From: JALZAA01 sp035316025 | Lineage (GTDB): Bacteria; Actinomycetota; Acidimicrobiia; IMCC26256; JACDBD01 | Direction: 5' to 3' | Assembly: GCA_035316025.1 (NCBI GenBank) | Contig: DATFXL010000124.1 | Location: 1 to 29,252, forward strand | DNA length: 29,252 nt | Shown here: piece after piece, positions 7,926 through 15,364 of the stretch | How the letters are laid out: each line of letters starts with the position of its first letter | Position numbering within the stretch: position 1 is the stretch's first letter | The notes under the pieces: model-generated | The model's database searches: none | Told to the model about the DNA's origin: nothing | The model's input: the letters and a program-made list of their open reading frames with translations, nothing else | Position numbers and translations under genes: made by a program

Positions 7926-8095
7926 TTAGCGCTCCCGAGCCGGATGGCCGCGGGCCACGCTCTCGTCGGTGCTGAAGTCGAACTCGTCGGTAACTTCATG
8001 GATGCCCCCTAGCGCCCTCGACGAAGTCGTCGAAGGTCTTGCCCGGCTCGAGCCGGCGCACGATGACCGAGATGAGCAGTTCTCTTTTTTTTGTC
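7926..8095 (-). pseudogene. Remnant of a small protein gene, probably internally deleted and frameshifted
   Basis: Two protein-like pieces lie in different minus-strand frames. The first (about 8075 down to 7996) reads LLISVIVRRLEPGKTFDDF and looks like the start of a small actinobacterial protein of unknown function whose members begin with an ISVxVRRLKPGKT strand. The second (about 7998 down to 7926) reads EVTDEFDFSTDESVARGHP and ends in TAA. They abut with a frame change and no room for a middle portion. An A8 run on this strand (near 8083-8090), exceptional in this GC-rich sequence, precedes the first piece and no start codon is in frame. No function is assigned. The family recognition is from memory and uncertain. 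Confidence 0.4.
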
Positions 8096-8163
8096 GACGG
8101 TCCCGCCGAGGAGCGGGTCCACTCGCCGCATGCCACACTCGGTCGACGCGAGGAGGATCTGTG

Positions 8164-8892
8164 ATGGAACGAGAAGAGATCGTCACCACTGAAGAGATCG
8201 CCGAGCGCATCCGAGCGGCCCTCGTGTCGAGCGACCCGAGCGCCCTCGAGCCGTTCCTGTCCGACGACGCACAATGGGGGAGCTGCGTCGGCCGGAACCA
8301 GGTCATCGAGTACATGAGCGGCGCCTCTGACGGCGTCGACATCGAGATCGAAGAGGTCGTTACGCATCCGGACCGGCTCGTGGTCGCCCTCCGAGTCGAG
8401 CGCGCGCCCGGCCTCCTGCACCAAGTCGTGTTCGTGCGTGACGGCAAGATCGTCGAGCTCCGGGGCGTCGCCGACGCGGACGAGGCGCTGACTGCCACGC
8501 CGAGCCCTGGGCCACCTTCCGCTCCGGACGTGACGTCCTCGATCACAGGCATCGCGACGATCCTGCCCGTGCGCGATCTCGATGTCGCGCTTGATCACTA
8601 CGGCGCGCTCGGGTTCAGGGTGAGTCAGTACGACGACGGAGGTTACGGTTACGCCCTGCGTGGCGACGCTGATCTCCATCTGTCCGTGCAACCCGGCGTC
8701 GAGCCGCGGAGGAACGCCAGCGCCGTCTACCTCTACGTCGACGACGCGGACGCGCTCTACGCGGAATGGCGCGCCGCCGGGGTGGAGGGGCAGTTCTTCG
8801 AGCCTCACGACACCGAGTACGGGCTGCGCGAGGGCGCCCACATCGACCGCGACGGCAACCTGCTGAAGTTCGGCTCCCCGCTAGTGAAGTAA
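8164..8892 (+). CDS. Fusion protein: NTF2/SnoaL-like domain plus glyoxalase (VOC) domain
   Basis: 242 residues. AGGAGG at 8151-8156 stands 7 nt before ATG 8164; a GTG three bases earlier is possible. Residues 1 to about 105 look like an NTF2/SnoaL-like cone: a helix with ALVSSDPSALEPFLSDDAQWG, then strands ending GKIVELRGVADADEAL. A Pro/Ser-rich linker (TPSPGPPSAPD) leads to a VOC domain from about 125 to 242 with ATILPVRDLDVALDHYGALGFRV and a C-terminal IDRDGNLLKFGSP, as in bleomycin-resistance-type proteins. Such VOC proteins bind small hydrophobic ligands or metals. The combined architecture suggests a binding or detoxifying role, but no substrate can be named. It converges with the flavoprotein gene, with 15 nt between stops. 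Confidence 0.75.
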   Translation: MEREEIVTTEEIAERIRAALVSSDPSALEPFLSDDAQWGSCVGRNQVIEYMSGASDGVDIEIEEVVTHPDRLVVALRVERAPGLLHQVVFVRDGKIVELRGVADADEALTATPSPGPPSAPDVTSSITGIATILPVRDLDVALDHYGALGFRVSQYDDGGYGYALRGDADLHLSVQPGVEPRRNASAVYLYVDDADALYAEWRAAGVEGQFFEPHDTEYGLREGAHIDRDGNLLKFGSPLVK

Positions 8893-8907
8893 CCGACGGC
8901 GAGCGCG

Positions 8908-10020
8908 CTAGTCCTCGACGAGCTTCTCGAGCTTCTGGGAAGCCTCGACGAACTCGTCCACCAGGTCGAACATGACGTCCCGCACCGGGCGCACCTTGTT
9001 CATGCGCCCGACGATCTGCCCGACGGGCATCGTGGTCAGCTCCTTGACCTGGTACTTGTTGATCCGGCGCATCGCGTCGTTGATGAGCATGAACTGCAGC
9101 GGCATCGGCAGCGTGCCCGGTGAGTCCTCGCGTTCCCACGCTTCGGTCCACTCGGTGCGCAGCATGCGGGCCGGCTTGCCGGTCCAGCTGCGTGACCGGA
9201 CGGTGTCGCGAGCGCCCGCTTCGAGCAGCTTCTCCATCGCCATGGGGCCGGTGTCGCTCTCGGCCGTTGTGAGCCAGATCGACCCGGTCCACACGCCTTC
9301 GCACCCGAGCGCGAGGGCGGCGGCGATCTGACGCCCGGTGCCGATCCCGCCGGCGGCGAGCACAGGCGTCGGCGCGATCGCGTCGACTACGTCGGGCCAG
9401 AGGATCAGCGACGCCACGTCGCCGGTGTGGCCGCCGGCCTCGGTGCCCTGCGCAACGACGACGTCGACCCCCTGGTTCACGTGACGCTCGGCCTGCTGCA
9501 CGCTCCCGCTGAGCGCGGCGACTTTCACGCCGTGCTCGTGCGCGAGGTCGACGACGTCCTTCGGCGGCGGTCCCAGCGCGTTGGCCAGCAGCTTGATCGG
9601 GTGCTCGAGCGCGATCTGGACCTGCTCGCGGCCTTTCTCGTGCACCCAGCCGAGCAACCCGCCTTCGCCCTGCTCGTCGGCGGGCAGCGCGGGCACGCCG
9701 TGCTCGTCGAGGAGGTGGTTGATCCAGTCGCGATGCTGCTGCGGGATCATCTCCTTGAGCTGGTCGCCCATGCGCTCGGGGTCGAGCTCACCCGCCCCCG
9801 CGTACTTCGCCGGCATCACGACGTCGACGCCGTAGGGCTTCCCGTCGACGTGCTCGTCGATCCAGTTCAGCTCGATCTCGAGCTGGTCGGGCGAGAACGC
9901 CAGCGCGCCGAGCACACCCAAGCCGCCCGCCTTGCTGACCGCGGCCACGACGTCACGGCAGTGGCTGAACGCGAAGATCGGCAGGTCGATGCCGAACATG
10001 TCGCACACACGGGTTCTCAT
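8908..10020 (-). CDS. Nitronate monooxygenase family FMN protein
   Basis: 370 residues forming a TIM-barrel 2-nitropropane-dioxygenase-like flavoprotein. FMN-binding and catalytic landmarks are VVAQGTEAGGHTG (with the catalytic-type His) and PVLAAGGIGTGRQIAAALALG, followed by GVWTGS. The N-terminus MRTRVCDMFGIDLPIFAF begins at ATG 10020, which overlaps the acyl-CoA synthetase stop as ATGA, so the two are translationally coupled. Family members oxidise nitronates, but several in actinobacteria act in steroid degradation as flavin-dependent oxygenases (IpdC in ring degradation is one). Coupling to a FadD19-like synthetase suggests a role on an acyl-CoA or steroid intermediate here. An in-frame ATG at 10059 is less likely because it lies inside the upstream gene. 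Confidence 0.85.
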   Translation of the reverse strand: MRTRVCDMFGIDLPIFAFSHCRDVVAAVSKAGGLGVLGALAFSPDQLEIELNWIDEHVDGKPYGVDVVMPAKYAGAGELDPERMGDQLKEMIPQQHRDWINHLLDEHGVPALPADEQGEGGLLGWVHEKGREQVQIALEHPIKLLANALGPPPKDVVDLAHEHGVKVAALSGSVQQAERHVNQGVDVVVAQGTEAGGHTGDVASLILWPDVVDAIAPTPVLAAGGIGTGRQIAAALALGCEGVWTGSIWLTTAESDTGPMAMEKLLEAGARDTVRSRSWTGKPARMLRTEWTEAWEREDSPGTLPMPLQFMLINDAMRRINKYQVKELTTMPVGQIVGRMNKVRPVRDVMFDLVDEFVEASQKLEKLVED

Positions 10021-11636
10021 GCCTGTACCTCCGCCCTCGTGGCCACTTTCTGGGCCCACGGGTAGTCGGGCTTGCCGCTGGGGGAGCGCTGCACCACCTC
10101 GACGAGGTGCACCTCGCGCGGGAGCTTGTACCCGGCGAGCTTCGTGCGGCAGTGCGCCTGAAGATCGTCGAGCGTCGGCGCCGCGCCGTCACGCGCCTGC
10201 ACGACGGCGGCGACGCGCTGGCCCCAACGTTCGTCCGGCACGCCGACGACGACCGCGTCATACACGCCCGGGTGCGACTTCACCGCCGCTTCGACCTCCT
10301 CGGGGAAGATCTTCTCGCCACCCGAGTTGATCGACACGGAGCCCCGTCCGAGCAACGTGATTGTGCCGTCCGCCTCGAGGGCCGCGAAATCGCCGGGTAC
10401 GACGTAACGGGTGCCGTCGGGCGCGGTGAGAAACGTCTGGGCCGTCTTCTCGGGATCCTTGTAGTACTCGAGCGGGATGTTTCCCCGGCGCCCGACCTTG
10501 CCGACGACCCCGGATCCGGGCGCGACCTCGCGCAGGTCCTCGTCGAGCACGACGGAGTCCTGCACCGCGGTGACCGTCGGTCCGCCCTTCATCGCGGTGT
10601 TGTCCTTCTCGACGAGGGTGTAGCCGTTGGCGCCGCCCTCCGACGAGCCGACCGCATCCGAGAGGACGACGTTCGGCAGCCGCTCGAAGAACTGATCCTT
10701 CACCGACGGCGAGAACACCGCGGCCGTGCTCCCGACGGCGACGAGCGACGACAGGTCGTACTCCTCGCCGCGCTGCTCGAGCGTCTCGATGAGGGGCCGG
10801 CCCATGGCGTCGCCCGTGATCATGATCAGGTTGACGTGCTCTTCGCCGACGAGCCGCCACACCAGGTCGGGCTCGAACTTCGACACGAGCACGATCTTGT
10901 TGCCGACGAAGCTGCCGCCCATGACGCCCCACTGGGTGGCGCCGTGCATCAGCGGCGCGATCGGCAGCGATGTCGTCGGACCCTGGCTGAGCCCCTTCTC
11001 GACCATCGCCTGGGGCCGGCCGACCTTGGTGCCGACGACCACGTCGATGCCGCCGCCCAGAGCGAAGAACACGTCCTCGTGGCGCCACACGACGCCCTTG
11101 GGCATGCCCGTGGTGCCGCCTGTGTAGAGGATGTACCGGTCGTCAGGGGAGCGGGGTTCAAAGTCGCGCTCGGGCGCGCCCGACGCCATCGCATCCTCGA
11201 AGTCGACCGGGTCGATGCCGACGAGGTCGGCGCCGCTGCCGTCCTCGATGACGACGGCGTGGCGCAGCATCGGCAGTTCTCCCAGCACACCGGCGACCCG
11301 GGGGGCGAACTCCCGCTGGAACACGAGGGCGACGAGATCGGCGTTGTCGAACAGGTAGCGGAGCTCGTCCTCCACGTAGCGGTAGTTGATGTTGATCCAC
11401 ACCGCTCGCAGCTTGAACACCGCCCACAGCGTCTCGATCCACTCCACCGAGTTGTAGGCGTAGATGCCGACGTGGTCTCCGGGCCCTACACCCTCAGCGG
11501 CGAGGTGATGGGCGAGCCGGTTGGCCCGCTTCTCCATCTCTCTGTACGTGCGGCGCTTGCCGTCGCACACCACGTACTCCCGCTCACCGAAATTGTCCGC
11601 CGCGTGCTCGAAGAGATCGGCGAGGTTGAACTCCAC
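10017..11636 (-). CDS. Acyl-CoA synthetase, FadD19-like (sterol side-chain CoA ligase)
   Basis: 539 residues in the adenylate-forming superfamily. The AMP-binding P-loop is YILYTGGTTGMPKG, followed by VWRHEDVF. The hinge region is LLGRGSVSINSGGEKIFPEEVE, and the catalytic Lys is in RSPSGKPDYPW. It converts a carboxylic acid to acyl-CoA via an acyl adenylate. Segments such as NYRYVEDELRYLFDNADLVALV and HGATQWG closely recall mycobacterial FadD19/FadD17-type ligases that activate cholesterol side-chain acids. The start is GTG 11636 with no ribosome binding site but a TAGTCT box 6 nt upstream, implying a leaderless transcript. A KstR-like palindrome overlaps that box. It heads a coupled pair with the flavoprotein gene. 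Confidence 0.9.
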   Translation of the reverse strand: MEFNLADLFEHAADNFGEREYVVCDGKRRTYREMEKRANRLAHHLAAEGVGPGDHVGIYAYNSVEWIETLWAVFKLRAVWININYRYVEDELRYLFDNADLVALVFQREFAPRVAGVLGELPMLRHAVVIEDGSGADLVGIDPVDFEDAMASGAPERDFEPRSPDDRYILYTGGTTGMPKGVVWRHEDVFFALGGGIDVVVGTKVGRPQAMVEKGLSQGPTTSLPIAPLMHGATQWGVMGGSFVGNKIVLVSKFEPDLVWRLVGEEHVNLIMITGDAMGRPLIETLEQRGEEYDLSSLVAVGSTAAVFSPSVKDQFFERLPNVVLSDAVGSSEGGANGYTLVEKDNTAMKGGPTVTAVQDSVVLDEDLREVAPGSGVVGKVGRRGNIPLEYYKDPEKTAQTFLTAPDGTRYVVPGDFAALEADGTITLLGRGSVSINSGGEKIFPEEVEAAVKSHPGVYDAVVVGVPDERWGQRVAAVVQARDGAAPTLDDLQAHCRTKLAGYKLPREVHLVEVVQRSPSGKPDYPWAQKVATRAEVQA

Positions 11637-11645
11637 GGCCCGAGA

Positions 11646-12218
11646 CTAGAACACGTTCTGATGAGGCGTTTGGCGAGGGGGAACGCCGTTCGCCGGCGGC
11701 GACAGCCGCGCCGGCTCGGGCCAGGCGTACCGGAACGTGGGCACCGAACCGCCGCCCGGCGGCGCCGACACGCCTTCGCCGGCACGGCTGCCGCCGATGC
11801 TCTCGTAGAAGGCCTGGGCGGCCGTGTTCTGCTGGAGGACCCAGAGGAACATGCCGGACTGCGCCCGCCGCGCCACGACGGCCCGCGCCGACTCGGCCAT
11901 CAGGTGTCGGCCGATACCGCATCGCTTCAGATCGTGGACCACATGCAGGTTGTCGACGAGCGCACCCCAGACGGGATCGTCGTCGAACCGAGTGTGCGCG
12001 AAGCCGACGACGGCGCCGTGCTCGTCGGCGACCACGGTGTACGAGCTCGGGTCGCGCTGCGTGAGGCGTTCGGTCCAGATCGCTCGTCGGTCGGTGAGCA
12101 CCGCCGGACCTTCGAGGAACGAGTGCGAGAAGGCGCCGCGGTAGGTGCGCCGCCAGCTGTCGGCGTGCAGCTGCGCGATGGGATCGGCATCCTCGGCCCT
12201 CGCCTCCCGGTACCGCAT
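11646..12218 (-). CDS. GNAT family N-acetyltransferase
   Basis: 190 residues. The N-terminus MRYREARAEDADPIAQLHADSWRRTYRGAF is the usual GNAT alpha1 region, which favours ATG 12218 over the GTG at 12242. Acetyl-CoA binding motif A is present as DLKRCGIGRHLM (R-x-x-G-x-G), followed by the LWVLQQNTAAQAFYESIG segment of motif B. The last 45 residues are Pro/Gly-rich and not typical. Their final codons contain the operator of the next gene, so the tail may be under regulatory rather than protein constraint. Members acetylate amines on small molecules or proteins; the substrate is unknown. The gene runs in the same direction as fadD and only 9 nt lie between them. Confidence 0.8.
   Translation of the reverse strand: MRYREARAEDADPIAQLHADSWRRTYRGAFSHSFLEGPAVLTDRRAIWTERLTQRDPSSYTVVADEHGAVVGFAHTRFDDDPVWGALVDNLHVVHDLKRCGIGRHLMAESARAVVARRAQSGMFLWVLQQNTAAQAFYESIGGSRAGEGVSAPPGGGSVPTFRYAWPEPARLSPPANGVPPRQTPHQNVF
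11647..11660. promoter_or_regulatory. KstR-like operator at the acyl-CoA synthetase promoter
   Basis: TAGAACACGTTCTG matches TnnAACnnGTTnnA except for the last base. It starts 10 nt upstream of the synthetase GTG and overlaps the TAGTCT -10-like box on the minus strand. It also lies inside the last five codons and stop of the GNAT gene, so regulatory and coding constraint coincide. Confidence 0.65.
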
Positions 12219-12734
12219 GCCGTGATGCTCGCAGCGCACCACACCCGGTCACCGGGGATTTTTTGAGGACAGCTTGCCGGACGAGCAGTCCCGCTATTGC
12301 GACGGGGAGCGCGGCGGCGTGCGCGCCGAGGCCGACGGCCTCCACGACGATGGCGGAGCTGTCCGAGGGGTGACCGCCGCGCGCCGGCTCGTCCGTACCG
12401 CGGCCCCTGATCCGGTCGAGAAGGTCGCCGGGAGCGGGGAGCGGCGGGAGCGAGATCTTCGGCAGGCCTGGTACGTGCACCCTCGGCAGCGCGACGGGCA
12501 TGGCAGCACTCCCCGGGTGACGCGGAGGCGGACGGGTATCCACGTCCCGTACCCCGGGCGCCACGTTGTTATGCCGACACTCGGAATGACCACCCCCCGT
12601 CGCGCGGTCGCGGCGGCACACCCCGACGACCGGGATGTCAGGCTGGACACCGTCATGCGTCAGGGCGATGAGTTTCGCCCGCCCACTTCGTCGCTTACGG
12701 GTGAAGTGCCGTCCGGACGCATAGGAGTGTGCTC
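12219..12734. other. 516-nt stretch with no confident gene; one weak minus-strand reading frame
   Basis: No frame here has convincing codon structure throughout. The best candidate is on the minus strand from ATG 12501. It starts MPVALPRVHVPGLPKISL and continues through a Gly/Pro-rich segment to a hydrophobic stretch (AAALPVAIAGLLVRQAVL), as in a small membrane-associated protein of about 80 residues. It has no stop before running into the GNAT gene unless the A6 run at 12259-12264 is one base shorter, which would give an immediate TGA. It may be a decayed gene or chance. Plus-strand frames here read as low-complexity GC shadows. Confidence 0.3.
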
Positions 12735-13208
12735 ATGCCCGCGATCACCCCGAACCTCTGGTTCGACACCAAGAGCAAGGATGCCGCCGAGTTCTACGTG
12801 TCCGTGTTCCCGAACTCGCAGATCACGAACGTCAGCTACTACGGGGACGCCGGCCCGCGCCCTGCCGGCTCGGTGCTGACCGTCGACTTCGTGCTCGACG
12901 GCGAGCGGTTCACGGCCATCAACGGCGGCCCCCAGTTCACGTTCGACGAGGCCGTGTCGTTCCTCGTCAACTGCGCCGACCAGAACGAGGTCGACTACTA
13001 CTGGTCCAAGCTCACCGAGGGTGGCGAGGAAGGTCAGTGCGGCTGGCTGAAGGACAAGTTCGGACTTTCGTGGCAGGTCGTCCCATCCGAGATGGAGAAG
13101 CTGTTGACCGACCCTGACGCAGGACGGGCCGAACGCGCCATGGGGGCCATGCTTGCAATGAAGAAGATCGATCTCGCCGCCGTGAAGGCAGCCGCCGACG
13201 CCGGTTGA
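12735..13208 (+). CDS. VOC family protein, PhnB-like (3-demethylubiquinone-9 3-methyltransferase fold)
   Basis: 157 residues. AGGAG at 12723-12727 stands 7 nt before ATG 12735; an in-frame GTG at 12729 is too close to that site. The N-terminus ITPNLWFDTKSKDAAEFYVSVFPNSQI is the hallmark of this PhnB-like glyoxalase subfamily, followed by FTAINGGPQFTFDEAVSFLVNC and the C-terminal GLSWQVVP strand. It is a compact cytosolic protein of the vicinal-oxygen-chelate fold. Despite the family name, these proteins are not shown to be methyltransferases, and their ligands are mostly unknown. The next gene, 66 nt on, encodes a membrane miniprotein in the same direction. Confidence 0.88.
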   Translation: MPAITPNLWFDTKSKDAAEFYVSVFPNSQITNVSYYGDAGPRPAGSVLTVDFVLDGERFTAINGGPQFTFDEAVSFLVNCADQNEVDYYWSKLTEGGEEGQCGWLKDKFGLSWQVVPSEMEKLLTDPDAGRAERAMGAMLAMKKIDLAAVKAAADAG

Positions 13209-13274
13209 ACCGCGACGCGGCGCGCGGTTTCACCGATGCGTGCATGGGGCAGACCGGAGCGAGAAGGAGGTCCC

Positions 13275-13349
13275 ATGTATATCGGCATCGGAACAGTCGT
13301 CTTCATCTTGTTGGTGCTCTTGATCGTGTATCTCGTGCGACGCGCCTGA
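13275..13349 (+). CDS. 24-residue single-pass membrane miniprotein
   Basis: A tiny gene: ATG 13275 to TGA 13347-13349. AAGGAGG at 13264-13270, a near-perfect anti-Shine-Dalgarno match, stands 4 nt upstream. The product begins MYIGIGTVVFILLVLL and ends VRRA, that is, one hydrophobic helix of about 18 residues and a positively charged C-terminus. The cationic end predicts an N-out, C-in topology. It uses TTG and AGC-poor hydrophobic codons but no rare stops. The strong ribosome binding site together with an uninterrupted transmembrane stretch argues against chance. The function is unknown; such proteins often modulate larger membrane complexes. Confidence 0.6.
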   Translation: MYIGIGTVVFILLVLLIVYLVRRA

Positions 13350-13412
13350 ACGAAACATTGCAAACGCGTCGTCCGTTCCGCATGTCGTCCGCGCTTCTGG
13401 TAGGGAAGTGGT

Positions 13413-14339
13413 GTGGAGTTCGGTGCCCACTTGCCGCTCATGGACTTCGGCGGTCATCCGTACACGCTCGAGTCCCTCGTCGACTACACGAAGACGGCGG
13501 CGCGTTCGGGGTTCACCGTTCTCGGCGCCAACGACCATCTGGTCTTCGCGGTGCCGTGGCTCGACGCTCCGACCGCGCTCGCGGCAACGATGGAATATTC
13601 GGGGCGGATGACGCTCGCGACGACGGTGACGCTCGCCGTCGTGCGGGGGCCGGTGACGGTGGCCAAGACGCTCGGCGCCATCGACCGTCTGTCGGGAGGA
13701 CGCATGTTGGCGGTCGTGGGCCCGGGCTCGTCGCCGGCGGACTACGCGAGCGTCGGTCTCGATTTCGCGGAGCGGTGGGCGCGTCTCGACGAAGCCGTGC
13801 CCGCGTTGCGGGCGCTGTGGCGTCCCGGGTCCGCGCCGTTCGTCGGTCGTTTCTATTCGACGGAGGGGATCCGCCTGGAGCCTGCGCCGGCGCAGGCCGG
13901 TGGGCCGCCGATCTGGCTGGGGAGCTGGGGCTCCGACGCGGGCCTGCGGCGCGTCGCCCGACTGGCCGACGGCTGGCTGGCGTCGGCGTACAACACCACG
14001 CCCGAACTGTTCGCCGACGCGCGTGCGCGCCTGGGCGAGCATCTGCGTGCGCACGGGAAGGAACCCGACCTGTTCCCGAACGGGCTGGCGACGATGTGGT
14101 TCTACATCACGGAGGACCGCACCGAGGCTGATCACATCTTTCGCGAGCGGTTGGCACCGGCGATTCACCGCCCCGCCGAGGAGCTGCGCGAACGTCTGCC
14201 GGTCGGCCCTGGGGCCGCGTTCGCCGAGAAGCTGACGGCATTCGGCGACGCGGGTGTGCAGCGGGTGTTGCTCTGGCCCGTCGCCCACGAGCGGCGGCAG
14301 CTGGAGCTGTTCTGCGAGAAGGTGCGGCCGTTGGTCTAG
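13413..14339 (+). CDS. LLM class F420-dependent oxidoreductase (first of three)
   Basis: 308 residues forming a luciferase-like TIM barrel. The start is MEFGAHLPLMDFGG at GTG 13413. Further landmarks are FTVLGANDHLVF, TLATTVTLAVVRGPVTVAKTLGAIDRLSGGRM, the GPGSSPADYASVG loop, and PPIWLGSWGSDAGLRRVARLADGW. These fit the F420-binding LLM group common in actinobacteria. Members transfer hydride between F420 and ketones, alcohols or unsaturated compounds. No ribosome binding site precedes the GTG; a TAGGGA box 6 nt upstream suggests a leaderless transcript. The stop TAG shares the tetranucleotide CTAG with the stop of the convergent polymerase gene. The substrate is unknown. Confidence 0.85.
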   Translation: MEFGAHLPLMDFGGHPYTLESLVDYTKTAARSGFTVLGANDHLVFAVPWLDAPTALAATMEYSGRMTLATTVTLAVVRGPVTVAKTLGAIDRLSGGRMLAVVGPGSSPADYASVGLDFAERWARLDEAVPALRALWRPGSAPFVGRFYSTEGIRLEPAPAQAGGPPIWLGSWGSDAGLRRVARLADGWLASAYNTTPELFADARARLGEHLRAHGKEPDLFPNGLATMWFYITEDRTEADHIFRERLAPAIHRPAEELRERLPVGPGAAFAEKLTAFGDAGVQRVLLWPVAHERRQLELFCEKVRPLV

Positions 14340-15295
14340 GTCGCGCGGCGCTTGCGGGCGCGGCGCTTGCCTTCGTGCATCGCCTGCACCCGGGCGACCG
14401 GGATCGCGTGACCCTCGTCGATGATGTCCGCGCTCAGCCGCTGCGGCTTCGGCATCTCCGCGGCCCAAGGGTCGCGGTCGCCGAGCCGGTCGAGCGCCGT
14501 GTGCACCGTGAAGTCGGCGGGCGAGACCTCGTCGAGGTCGTCCCAGCTCACCGGGAACGACACCGGCGTGCCGGGTCGGACGCGCGGGCTGTAGGCGGCG
14601 ATCACCGTGGCGCCACCGACGCGGGTGGAGTCGACGAACACCTTGCCGCCGCGGTCCTCCTTCATGAAGGCGGTCGTGGCGAGCTCGGGATCGAGTTGCT
14701 CGGTGCGGGCTGCGATGGCGCGGGCGGCGGCGGCCGAGTCCTCGAGCGGCGGCTCGTCGTCGATCGGAACGAACACGTGCACGCCCTTGGCGCCGCTCGT
14801 CTTCACCGCGCCTCGCAGGCCGACGTCTGCCAGGGCCTGGCGGACGACGCCGGCAGTCCGGACGGCCAATTCGAAGGCACCGTCGGGCGGGTCCAGGTCG
14901 AGGATGAGGTGCGTGATGCGGTCCGGTCGCTCAGCGCGGACCAACGCCGGGTGGTACTCGACGGCGCGCTGGTTGGCGAACCAGAGCAGCGTGCGCCGGT
15001 CGTTGCACAACGCGTAGGTGACGTCGCGCTTGGCGCTCTCGGCCCACATGCGTACGGTGCGGATCCACTCCGGCGTGTATTTGGGCAGGTTCTTCTGCAT
15101 GAACGCTTCCTGCCCCCGATGGACGCGGATCACCGACAGCGGGCGGTCCTCGAGCACCGGGATGATGCGGTCGCGCACCCCGTCGAGGTAGTCGACGAGG
15201 TCCCGCTTGGTGGCCGCGGCTTGATCGAACAAGGGCTGGTCGAGATTGGTCAGCGGCACCTCGTCGCGCGACTCGCCCTCGCTCTTCCCGGCCAT
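14336..15295 (-). CDS. Stand-alone LigD-type DNA polymerase/primase domain (archaeo-eukaryotic primase fold)
   Basis: 319 residues, matching the polymerase domain (PolDom) of bacterial NHEJ ligase D without ligase or nuclease domains. Catalytic signatures are HLILDLDPPD (metal-binding DxD), KTSGAKGVHVFVPI with the conserved His, and VFVDSTRVG with the third Asp. The segment RGQEAFMQKNLPKYTPEW is typical of the N-terminal 5'-phosphate binding region. ATG 15295 (MAGKSEGESRDEVPL) is chosen because the open frame to 16018 overlaps another gene. Such stand-alone PolDoms fill gaps with ribonucleotides in end-joining or excision repair. No ku or ligase gene is nearby. The C-terminus is basic (KRRARKRRAT). 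It is divergent from the second LLM gene and convergent with the first. Confidence 0.9.
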   Translation of the reverse strand: MAGKSEGESRDEVPLTNLDQPLFDQAAATKRDLVDYLDGVRDRIIPVLEDRPLSVIRVHRGQEAFMQKNLPKYTPEWIRTVRMWAESAKRDVTYALCNDRRTLLWFANQRAVEYHPALVRAERPDRITHLILDLDPPDGAFELAVRTAGVVRQALADVGLRGAVKTSGAKGVHVFVPIDDEPPLEDSAAAARAIAARTEQLDPELATTAFMKEDRGGKVFVDSTRVGGATVIAAYSPRVRPGTPVSFPVSWDDLDEVSPADFTVHTALDRLGDRDPWAAEMPKPQRLSADIIDEGHAIPVARVQAMHEGKRRARKRRAT

Positions 15296-15364
15296 CGACA
15301 GAGACGGTAGCGACCGGAGCCGATCCGCCGTTCGGGCCGCCGTCCCTGGGGTAGAACAGGGTCT

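Noticed and set aside
8082..8116. T8 run with a nearby CCCGC/GCGGG hairpin, considered as an intrinsic terminator
   Set aside because: On the plus strand the T run precedes the hairpin and on the minus strand the hairpin is followed by A, so neither orientation is a terminator.
10107..12266. A 719-codon plus-strand open frame
   Set aside because: It covers the complement of the well-supported fadD and GNAT genes. It has no recognisable domain and its amino-acid composition is typical of a high-GC shadow.
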